Assembly (NCBI RefSeq): GCF_002072155.1
Contig: NZ_BDIY01000007.1
Coordinates: forward strand, 1 to 64,000
Reading direction: 5' to 3'
DNA: 64,000 nt
From: Roseovarius sp. A-2
GTDB lineage: Bacteria > Pseudomonadota > Alphaproteobacteria > Rhodobacterales > Rhodobacteraceae
Shown here: positions 1 through 7,072 of the stretch, piece after piece
Position numbering within the stretch: the stretch's first letter is position 1
Layout: every line of letters starts with the position of its first letter
Notes under the pieces: model-generated
Seen by the model: the letters and a program-made list of their open reading frames with translations, nothing else
What the model was told of the DNA's origin: nothing
Database searches by the model: none
Position numbers and translations under genes: made by a program

Positions 1-141
1 AAGCTCAACGGCCTCGATCCGCTGGCCTATCTCGCCGACGTGCTCGACCGCATCCATGATCACAAGATCAACAAGCTAAATGAGTTGCTGCCGTGGAATT
101 GGGTGCCACTGCCATCCGTGACGGACAGTCAAGCCGCGTAA
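1..141 (+). mobile_element. IS66-family transposase, C-terminal end (cut by window)
   Basis: The frame is open from base 1 to a TAA at 139-141 and encodes 46 residues. They include DPLAYLADVLDRIHDHK and, near the end, LLPWNWVP, which match the C-terminal element of IS66-type (TnpC) transposases. The rest of the gene lies to the left of the window, so I cannot tell whether the element is intact. The following bases up to about 414 hold no convincing gene. The element borders the accessory defence region, as is common for genomic islands. Confidence 0.8.
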
Positions 142-414
142 GCTGCGGTATCATAGACGCGGTGACGGTGCCAATGGCGCGGTTACAAAAAAGTTAGTTC
201 GGGGATCTTAACCATGGCTTTCGTCTCCTCAACCCGTGCGCGTCGGTGCCTTTGCAGCGAATGTTCACCGCGACTTAGAAGAGAAGATTGGCCGGGCCGG
301 TTTGAGGCGAAGAAAAAAGCTGGAGATTTGGGCTTCAGTGACAAAGACCCGAGCGCGCACTCGATCCCGCGCCCGCCGAGCCGTTCGCTGTCACACAGCT
401 CGGTGCCTGCTTTG

Positions 415-1140
415 CTATGCGCCACCGAGGAGCGCGTCGAGCGCGAGGGCTGTGGTCAACCCCACGCCCAGATCGCCCATGGCTGCCTTGAGCGCACGCG
501 GCTCCACCCGGCCGGCCCGCAGCGCGGTTCCGGCTGCAAACGCGGCGCTCACCAAAACGGAGGCGCCTGCAGCTTCCAACAGTTCCTTGGAGATTGTGTC
601 GCCGAGATCAAGATCCAGAGCGCCGCGGACTTCGGCTTCCAGCTCCGCATTGCTGAACCCGCTACTGGAGATGCCCGGGATCATGGCAGCAACTTCCTCG
701 GTTGCGAGGATGTCGATGTCCGGATACCGCGACAGATGCTCGTAAATATAATCAGGGGACGCGACGGCCTTCAGTTGCACGGCCCCGATGATATTCCCAT
801 CGACCATGAATTCGACGTCCGATCCTGGGTGGTTCGTGGCCTCCGGAAGCTGTGCCAGCACAGTGTCGGCGTCCGCGTCCTCCGCGGCGGCGAAGACAAG
901 TTCGTGGTAGATGCCCTTCACATTCGAGACGACGCCGCGCAGTTGATCGGGCTCAAGATCGGCGAGATAGTGCGCCAGATCAGCCTCGCTGGCCTCAGCC
1001 AGATCATTGTTGGACCGGCGGAGCGCATCCAGTACCAGGGCCTCCTCTGGGCGCCATGCATGATCGGGGTCGTCGATCAGGCGTTGGAATGTGACTGCGA
1101 GTACCACGGCGGCGCTGCGTCGGGTCACATCGTCGCCCAT
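415..1140 (-). CDS. Putative PD-(D/E)xK-like (QLK variant) protein with hydrophobic C-terminus
   Basis: 241 aa from ATG at 1140, chosen because GGGGA precedes it and it overlaps the upstream gene by only 16 nt; a 270-aa form from 1227 would overlap about 100 nt. The N-terminal half is charged and helical. The middle carries NVKGIYHELVF, then a Gly-Ser-Asp-Val-Glu segment followed by GAVQLKA. An acidic residue followed by Q-x-K between hydrophobic strands resembles PD-(D/E)xK nuclease-fold proteins in which the glutamate is replaced. The last 60 residues are Ala/Gly-rich and could form one membrane hairpin. It is the last gene of the cassette. The nuclease fold is inferred from the motif only; I do not recognise a named family. 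Confidence 0.5.
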   Translation of the reverse strand: MGDDVTRRSAAVVLAVTFQRLIDDPDHAWRPEEALVLDALRRSNNDLAEASEADLAHYLADLEPDQLRGVVSNVKGIYHELVFAAAEDADADTVLAQLPEATNHPGSDVEFMVDGNIIGAVQLKAVASPDYIYEHLSRYPDIDILATEEVAAMIPGISSSGFSNAELEAEVRGALDLDLGDTISKELLEAAGASVLVSAAFAAGTALRAGRVEPRALKAAMGDLGVGLTTALALDALLGGA

Positions 1141-1850
1141 TTCCCCGCTATAGACTCGAGTTGTCGAACTGCGTGCAGGAGGCGTCGGCGTGGCCAGTAC
1201 GCCAACCCTCCGGAAGGGGCTACGCATGTGTTATCTCCCGTTGTCTGAGCTTCCATGGTGAGCTCGGCGATTTTCGATGCAAGCGGCTGAAGCCCTTGCC
1301 GGGCGACGATCCTCATCTCGATTTCAGATGGCTGCAGCTCGCGGGCACGCAGCGCCCGCATCGGCGCGGCGAGGCGAAGGGCCGCGTAGAGCACCGCCTG
1401 CTCATGGGGGCTCAGATCTTGTTCGGCTCTGCGGCGTCCGAAGACGTGTCGTCGGACCAGGATTGCCACCGGGACACCAGCGGCGAGCGCGCCGCCCGCA
1501 ACGATGAGGCTTCCGGCGGCAACACCAAGCCCGACAGTCGACCCGACCCAGTAGAGCGTCGCCGTCGTCGCGGCGGCCCCGGACAGGGTCGCGATCGCCG
1601 TGCCGGTGCCTGCAGCGCCAAAGGCGGCGATTCCACCGAAAGTCCCGGCCATCACGCCCGCGGCGACAAGTTTCGAGGTGGCGACGCCGATGATCGTTCC
1701 TGCAGTACGGTTCGATTCCTGGAGAATTGCGCCCACAACAGCCGTCAGAGTCTCGTCGAGTGCCCGAAGATCATCGACATCAACTCTTGCCCCGCCAAGG
1801 CGTGGACGAAGATGAGCCGCAAATCGTGCTCGATATCCTATTTCCTGCAT
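1125..1850 (-). CDS. Gly/Ala-rich membrane protein of the defence cassette
   Basis: 241 aa. Residues about 45-135 form hydrophobic Gly/Ala-rich stretches, such as AAGVMAGTFGGIAAFGAAG and VGLGVAAGSLIVAGGALAA, ending at a basic RRHVFGRRR. This predicts two to four membrane segments with a cytoplasmic basic flank. The C-terminal third is soluble and helical. The start overlaps the end of the T5orf172 gene by 13 nt, and the gene overlaps the downstream QLK gene, so all three look translationally coupled. Membrane proteins beside nucleases in defence loci often act as effectors or anchors, but nothing here proves that role. No family is recognised. Confidence 0.55.
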   Translation of the reverse strand: MQEIGYRARFAAHLRPRLGGARVDVDDLRALDETLTAVVGAILQESNRTAGTIIGVATSKLVAAGVMAGTFGGIAAFGAAGTGTAIATLSGAAATTATLYWVGSTVGLGVAAGSLIVAGGALAAGVPVAILVRRHVFGRRRAEQDLSPHEQAVLYAALRLAAPMRALRARELQPSEIEMRIVARQGLQPLASKIAELTMEAQTTGDNTCVAPSGGLAYWPRRRLLHAVRQLESIAGKWATM

Positions 1851-3019
1851 AGCTTCGCCTGCTCCGGCCGATACTCGAACTTGTGCAAGCTACCATCCTG
1901 AATTCGCTCGATGGCTTCCAGGATCGCATGTAGCGGGACGAAGAACCACTCCCGCGGTTTCATCTCATTGCCGAGGCGATCTGGGATGCGGGTATCGAGG
2001 CGCGCGGGTGAAAAGAACCGATGCAGAAGATTTTCGAGCGCGACGCGGTTGATGTCGTAAAGCGCGAATGTTGCCACGATTTTCACGGGAGCCATGAGGA
2101 AAGTTGGTTCCTTCTCGGCATTGGCAATCCGGCGTTTCACATCGCCGCCGGTGACACCGATCTTGTGGATCAGATCGCGGTGCTCCGAAACTGCCGGATG
2201 ATCGGAAAGGCTTTGCAGAACGTAAATCGTGCCGCTCTCGCTCCCTTCGACCGGTTCTGCGCGATCGAAAAGGGGGCCGGCCTCCGGGTCGGTGATCCGG
2301 CGCCCGGAAGGGTCTTGGGTCAGGGCTTTCTGCAGAGAGCGTGCCAGAAGGTTGTTCTCGGTCGCGTTGTCGTAGATGACGCGCAGTCGCCGGTCGATAT
2401 TGCCCGAGTCGTTACGGAATTCCTCATTAGCTTCGGCAACATAGGCGATCAACCCATCGACCACGAAGAACCGGCCTTTTTCAATCTCTGATTTGCGCTC
2501 GAAGGGCCGGGTTTGTCTCCGGCCCGTCTCGATGTCGGATCGGACAGCGTCAAAAATCGCGGAGAATTCCGAGAAGTCGGTGCAGGGCGTCCGCGCGGCG
2601 ATTTCTTCTGCCGCCTTGCGTTCGCTTGATGGGCGCACATGCCTCAACTCCGTGATATCCGAGCTGCTTCCCTGGTCAACGCCGAGCGCGGCAAGCAGGG
2701 CCGCATCGTCCAGATCCGGGTCGGTGCCGGTGGCATCCCCGGAGGCAGCCTCCAGCAGGCCCTGGTGGTCGAGTGGTTGGAGGAGCATGAGACAATTGGA
2801 TTGCGCTCTGAGCCGCTCCAGGCGCACGGCATAGAGACGTTCGAAGATGTCGTGGTCTGCTCCATGCTCCGGCGCGCGACCATGTTCCTCGACAAACTTC
2901 TGGATGTCCTCGAAGCCCGCGATGATCCGTGCCTCCCGAGGAGACGCGGCGGTCGTCTTCTTTTTTTCCGGCTCGACGCCCAGCTCTGCGAGGATATCAA
3001 GGTCGCTACGTTCAGACAT
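1838..3019 (-). CDS. T5orf172-type GIY-YIG superfamily protein
   Basis: 393 aa from ATG at 3019. The TGA of the upstream helicase gene lies at 3014-3012, so this start overlaps that gene's end by 8 nt. The N-terminal 250 residues are charged and helical, with no recognised domain. Residues about 260-380 read GTIYVLQSLSDHP, then IHKIGVTGGDVKRRIANAE, then a conserved ALENLLHRFF and REWFFVPLHAI. This is the pattern of T5orf172/MUG113 domains in the GIY-YIG nuclease superfamily (YVL for GIY, KIGVT for YIG, then an Arg and a Glu). Its predicted role is DNA cleavage together with the helicase encoded just upstream. Activity is inferred. Confidence 0.75.
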   Translation of the reverse strand: MSERSDLDILAELGVEPEKKKTTAASPREARIIAGFEDIQKFVEEHGRAPEHGADHDIFERLYAVRLERLRAQSNCLMLLQPLDHQGLLEAASGDATGTDPDLDDAALLAALGVDQGSSSDITELRHVRPSSERKAAEEIAARTPCTDFSEFSAIFDAVRSDIETGRRQTRPFERKSEIEKGRFFVVDGLIAYVAEANEEFRNDSGNIDRRLRVIYDNATENNLLARSLQKALTQDPSGRRITDPEAGPLFDRAEPVEGSESGTIYVLQSLSDHPAVSEHRDLIHKIGVTGGDVKRRIANAEKEPTFLMAPVKIVATFALYDINRVALENLLHRFFSPARLDTRIPDRLGNEMKPREWFFVPLHAILEAIERIQDGSLHKFEYRPEQAKLCRK

Positions 3020-5069
3020 CGGCGGTCGCCTTTCTCTGAAGGAAGGCGATGCCCTCGGCCATCTGCCGTTCCCAGGCATCGCTCGATGTCAGGGATGGGA
3101 GGCGTCCGGTTTCCTTCTGGAAGCGGATGGCACGTGTCGCCAGCATGCGCGCTTCCTCATGCGTCAGGTTGATCTTCTTTTTCGCTATGACCTCGGCGAC
3201 CTCTTTCAATGTCCGCTCGTCCATCGCCTTGCTCAGGATTGCTCGGGCGGTCTGGAACGGGTTGATCCGATCGATCAGGTCTATCTCGAGATCCTTGACG
3301 TCAGTCACGAATTTCCTGACCCCCTCGACGAAGGCAGTATTCGCTTTCGGCTCCTCATCCGCATCATGGGAAGGTGTTTTGTTCTTTGCCTGCTGCGTCA
3401 AGGCAAGCGTTGCGACCGCGTGCTGGCGCACGGCTTCGCGATCCTCCTCGGCCAGCTCCGGGTACCGGTCTGCAATGATCCGGCCCATCTTGACCTGGGT
3501 AAGCTCTTCGGCGGGTGTCTCCTCGTCGAAAACCCCGCGCTCCATGGTTTGACGATCCTGAACGAAGGAAGCGAGCACCTCGTTGATGTCCTGCTCGCAG
3601 ATCCGCTTGGCTTCGTCTGATTTCGGGGTCACGAGCCCGCCGATCTCGAGATGCAGCTGGCCTTGGTCGTTGAAGCCCATGTTGGTCTGATCCGGCTGGT
3701 ATCCACCTTCGCCATAGTCAAACCCTTCTTTGGGTCCGGAGGCCTTCGGGGTGAACGTGAATTTCGGGGCGAGAACCTGCTCCATCAGAAGAGACGCGGC
3801 GATCGCCTTCAGCGTGTCATTGACCGCCTCGTTCACCGTTTCCTCGGATGCATCCGGTTCCGCGATGAGATTGGTGAAGCGGGCGGAGGTCTTTCCCGGT
3901 GCGTCCCGGGTCGCCCTGCCGATGATCTGGACAATTTCGGTCAGCGAAGATCTGTATCCGACGGTCAGGGCGTGTTCGCACCAAATCCAGTCGAAGCCCT
4001 CCTTCGCCATGCCAAGCGCGATAATGATGTCGACATGATCTCGATTGTCGGCGTTCGCCGGATCTTTCAGCGAGCCGATCACACGATCACGGCGCGCTCC
4101 GTCATCGTCGACGAGGTCAGCGACCCTCAACGTCCGCCCGTCAGCAGTTTCAATCAGCTGGAAGCCCGTATCAGGGTCGGCGCCCTTCCAGGTGCCGAGG
4201 GATTGCATAACATCCTCTGCCTCCTTGATCTTGTCGCCAAGGCTTTCCCGGGCGTTGACGTTTGGAATGTGCACGATGGTCTTTTTGGCCGGATCGAGGA
4301 TCTCGTGGATCGCTTCGATGTATCGGCCGGAATAGAAGTAATATCCGATATCAAGACTTTTGAGGTAGTCGTAGCCGTTTAGCTGTTCGTAGTAGGTGTA
4401 GGTGACCGTGGCGAAGCGGGCCTCGTCTTCAGGCATCAGCACGGCTTCGGCATCCCCTCGAAAGTAGGAACCTGTCATGGCCACGATGTGGATCTGGTCG
4501 CGCTCCATGAATGCGCGCAGGTGCGTGCCGAGCTTGTTATCGGGATTGGCGCTGACATGATGGAACTCGTCGACGGCGATCAGGCGATCGTCGAAGGCAT
4601 CGACCCCCATCGCGTCGACGGCAAACCGGAATGTCGCATGCGTGCAGACCAGCACCTTTTCGTCCGAAGCAAGAAACGCGCGCACCGCGTCGACCTTGCC
4701 CTTCGCGATCTTGGGATCGTCCGCGCCAGGCGCGTTGCAGAGGTTCCATTGCGGGGAGACCGTCCAGTCCGCCCAGAAACCGAAATTCGACAGGGGCGTG
4801 TCCTTGAAAGACGACCCGATGGAGCGCTCGGGCACTACGATGATTGCCTGCTTCAGGCTCTGGTTCTCCAGCTTGTCGAGAGCGACGAACATCAGTGCTC
4901 GTGACTTGCCCGAAGCGGGTGGCGATTTGATAAGCAGGTATTGCTCGCCCCGATGCGCGTAGGCGCGCTCCTGCATGGCGCGCATGCCCAACTCGTTCGA
5001 TTTCTTCGAGGTACCCGTTGCAGCATATTGGACAGAGACGGAGGGGGCGCTCTTCACTTGGTCGGTCAT
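3012..5069 (-). CDS. DEAD/DEAH-type SF2 helicase
   Basis: 685 aa from ATG at 5069, which overlaps the TGA of the upstream gene by 4 nt. Motif I is SPPASGKS (about residue 50), motif II is AVDEFHHV (about 165), motif III is AMTGSYFRGD (about 200), and motif VI is QIIGRATRD (about 378) after IIALGMAKEGFDW. These mark a two-RecA-domain SF2 translocase like restriction-system subunits and phage-defence helicases. The C-terminal 240 residues are helical with no recognised domain. It sits between two GIY-YIG-type proteins and downstream of a methyltransferase, which fits the motor of a restriction-like complex. Confidence 0.88.
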   Translation of the reverse strand: MTDQVKSAPSVSVQYAATGTSKKSNELGMRAMQERAYAHRGEQYLLIKSPPASGKSRALMFVALDKLENQSLKQAIIVVPERSIGSSFKDTPLSNFGFWADWTVSPQWNLCNAPGADDPKIAKGKVDAVRAFLASDEKVLVCTHATFRFAVDAMGVDAFDDRLIAVDEFHHVSANPDNKLGTHLRAFMERDQIHIVAMTGSYFRGDAEAVLMPEDEARFATVTYTYYEQLNGYDYLKSLDIGYYFYSGRYIEAIHEILDPAKKTIVHIPNVNARESLGDKIKEAEDVMQSLGTWKGADPDTGFQLIETADGRTLRVADLVDDDGARRDRVIGSLKDPANADNRDHVDIIIALGMAKEGFDWIWCEHALTVGYRSSLTEIVQIIGRATRDAPGKTSARFTNLIAEPDASEETVNEAVNDTLKAIAASLLMEQVLAPKFTFTPKASGPKEGFDYGEGGYQPDQTNMGFNDQGQLHLEIGGLVTPKSDEAKRICEQDINEVLASFVQDRQTMERGVFDEETPAEELTQVKMGRIIADRYPELAEEDREAVRQHAVATLALTQQAKNKTPSHDADEEPKANTAFVEGVRKFVTDVKDLEIDLIDRINPFQTARAILSKAMDERTLKEVAEVIAKKKINLTHEEARMLATRAIRFQKETGRLPSLTSSDAWERQMAEGIAFLQRKATADV

Positions 5070-6025
5070 GCTTCGTCTCCTGCCTTTTTCGCGGCCGTCC
5101 ATGCGTCCTCAATGACGCCATCTTCCGCGAGAAAAAACTCGCGTCCGAGAGACCGTCCATCGCGGTCGAGCACGGCGATCAGGGCCGCTTCGGCGGCCTT
5201 GCCCTGGATGGAGCCGGGAAACGCCGTTCGGCCCTCGGCCTCGGTGGATTTCAGGACATTCCATTGAAAGGGGCCGACCGGGATGTGCCGGTTGTGAGCT
5301 TCCCGCCTGTCCTCAGGAGCTTTGGAGAACCCGGCCTTGATGATCTTGCCGCGGGCACTCGGGTCATTGAGGAAGATGCCCGGCTTGCCGGACAGGGCCA
5401 GGACGTAAACATGGCATGGGCCCTCGGCCTCCCTGTGCTCTGTAGGGGACTGCGAAGTCGGACCTGGGCGACTTGGTCGGAGCACATCCACCGCAGGCGC
5501 AAAATTTGTCCCACTAATCGGAGGGCAGTTGAATACCTCGGTTTCACGAAGGTTCATTGTAAGGAGGCGTTTCGCCTCAGAAATGGACAGCGGCGAGCCT
5601 TGAGATCCGATATGCTGACCATTCTTCCCGGTATAGGTTTCAGATGCAAAATCTCTGATGTGCATCCTGCTATCCTCGGACACCTCCCAGGCTCGAACAA
5701 CGCGAACAGCATTGGCCCAGCTCCCTCGTGATCTCGGATTGCTTTCCTTGTCCGCGAACGCGGCGCTCGGCATGTAATCCCGATCAACACCAATCTCGTG
5801 TGAACATTGGAGGACACCGATGATCTGATGCTTCTCCTCTGGCTTCGCCTGAGGAGACCCTGCGATCACGACCAGCACGCCAGCTTGGCTCCGACGGAGG
5901 AAGCTCTTGCGCTTCCCATCTGTGTCAAACCCTACAAAACCCCATGTGCTCGGGTCGAACCCGTCGAAATAGGTGATCCAGACGTTAGGGGGATTGGCAT
6001 TTATTGCATCGAGAGGAGACATCAT
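5066..6025 (-). CDS. EVE/PUA-like domain fused to GIY-YIG-like domain
   Basis: 319 aa from the first of two consecutive ATGs (6025); an upstream ATG at 6076 would add 17 residues, and neither has a strong Shine-Dalgarno. Residues 1-130 contain WITYFDGFDPSTWGFVGF, then GVLVVIAGSP, HQIIGVLQCSHE and AVRVVRAWEV. That order resembles EVE/PUA-like folds that read modified or flipped bases. The C-terminal part has CHVYVLALSGKPG, GKIIKAGFSK, an Arg and a late Glu (GKAAEAALI), as in GIY-YIG nucleases. A modified-base reader joined to a nuclease would suit restriction of modified phage DNA. Both domain calls rest on pattern recognition and need profile checks. Confidence 0.6.
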   Translation of the reverse strand: MMSPLDAINANPPNVWITYFDGFDPSTWGFVGFDTDGKRKSFLRRSQAGVLVVIAGSPQAKPEEKHQIIGVLQCSHEIGVDRDYMPSAAFADKESNPRSRGSWANAVRVVRAWEVSEDSRMHIRDFASETYTGKNGQHIGSQGSPLSISEAKRLLTMNLRETEVFNCPPISGTNFAPAVDVLRPSRPGPTSQSPTEHREAEGPCHVYVLALSGKPGIFLNDPSARGKIIKAGFSKAPEDRREAHNRHIPVGPFQWNVLKSTEAEGRTAFPGSIQGKAAEAALIAVLDRDGRSLGREFFLAEDGVIEDAWTAAKKAGDEA

Positions 6026-6095
6026 GACGACACAACCTTTGCAGTTGAAGCTACTACCTCGGTGACTGGTCGCCATCTGTTCATGAGCGTGATGG

Positions 6096-6302
6096 TCATT
6101 GATCGCTCCCGTTCTTCTCTTCGAAAGCGCGCACGCTCCCGTAGGTCTCCTTCACCCGGGTCTGCACCTTGCGCATCATGTCAGAGCCACGTTCGGGCCA
6201 GCCATGATGCTCGAACATCTGGAGGAATCCCCCGAACCGGCTTCGGGCGATCTCAGCGATCACTTTGGCGTCGCCGCCCGGTGTATAGGTCTTTCGCGTC
6301 AT
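6096..6302 (-). CDS. Small basic protein (68 aa) of the defence cassette
   Basis: 68 aa, ATG at 6302 overlapping the stop of the 257-aa gene by 4 nt (ATGA), so it is very probably translated. It is basic and helical, with FGGFLQMFEHHGWPERGSD in the middle and no membrane segment. No family is recognised. It is followed by a gap of about 70 nt before the EVE-like gene, the longest spacing between genes of the run after the peptide gene. It could be a DNA-binding or bridging subunit, but that is a guess. Confidence 0.6.
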   Translation of the reverse strand: MTRKTYTPGGDAKVIAEIARSRFGGFLQMFEHHGWPERGSDMMRKVQTRVKETYGSVRAFEEKNGSDQ

Positions 6303-7072
6303 GGTGCCTCCTTGTCCCGCGCAACTGCCTTCTCAAGCCAATCCGGCCAGCTTCGAAAGTCATCCTCCGAGATCGTCTCCGGCATTGCTGCCCAGAAATC
6401 GACGATGGCATCCGAGAATTCGTCCAGATGGCCGTCGGTCACTTTCAAGTGACGATACCCGAGAAGGCGTTTCGCCAGTTCTCTGTTCGGCGTGGCATCC
6501 AGAAGACCACCAGCGAGTAGATCGGAGTGGTGATTTTTCAGGCTCTCCAGTGCCGGCCCTTCGCCATGCTTGTATGCATTTACCACAAGCCTGCACCTGT
6601 CGAGCCCCCGGTGACACGGGAGATCATCCACGGCCCAGCCAAAACAGGAAAGGAATTCCATCAAACCGGCAAAATTGACACTCCAAATTTCCGCCGGGAC
6701 GTCCTTGCCGGAATGCCAATGCCGGATCTGCGTCACGATCCAGTCGCGGAGGTCCTTGTCCCAACCGTGATACATCCCGGCGATGATTGCGAGCCGAACG
6801 TCAGCATGAAGGTCATCCAGCATGCCGTAGAAGGTGATGCTCTCCTCCCAGGCGCGCTCGTCAAGATCGCTGGGATCGTCGCGCTCCGGATCGAAAAGAT
6901 GCGAGCGTTCGCTGGCCCATTTTTCTGCGAAGGCGTCGGCCTCAGCAGAGACATCGTCGAACTGTGTCAAAAGACGCGAACGGCCCTCGTTGACATAGAA
7001 GCGATGTTTTTCGATCAGGTTTTGCCGGTAGCCCGGGTCCATGTGGAACAGAGTGTAGCCGACCATTCTCAT
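6299..7072 (-). CDS. Uncharacterised helical protein with NAYKHGEG motif
   Basis: 257 aa, ATG at 7072 overlapping the methyltransferase stop by 4 nt. It is acidic, rich in Trp, His and Asp, with no signal peptide or membrane segment. In the centre is CRLVVNAYKHGEG followed by ALESLKNHHSDLL. The N-x-x-K-H-G pattern occurs in several helical, HEPN-like families of defence loci, but Arg to His spacing here is seven residues, not the canonical four to six, so HEPN ribonuclease activity is only a possibility. Its place directly after the methyltransferase suggests a partner of that enzyme. Confidence 0.6.
   Translation of the reverse strand: MRMVGYTLFHMDPGYRQNLIEKHRFYVNEGRSRLLTQFDDVSAEADAFAEKWASERSHLFDPERDDPSDLDERAWEESITFYGMLDDLHADVRLAIIAGMYHGWDKDLRDWIVTQIRHWHSGKDVPAEIWSVNFAGLMEFLSCFGWAVDDLPCHRGLDRCRLVVNAYKHGEGPALESLKNHHSDLLAGGLLDATPNRELAKRLLGYRHLKVTDGHLDEFSDAIVDFWAAMPETISEDDFRSWPDWLEKAVARDKEAP

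Noticed and set aside
183-425. 80-aa minus-strand frame after the QLK gene
   Set aside because: Starts with GTG inside the preceding gene end, has no recognised domain and no ribosome-binding site of note.
214-1248. 344-aa plus-strand frame over the end of the defence cassette
   Set aside because: Antisense to two coupled genes, with low-complexity Arg/Gly composition and no domain.
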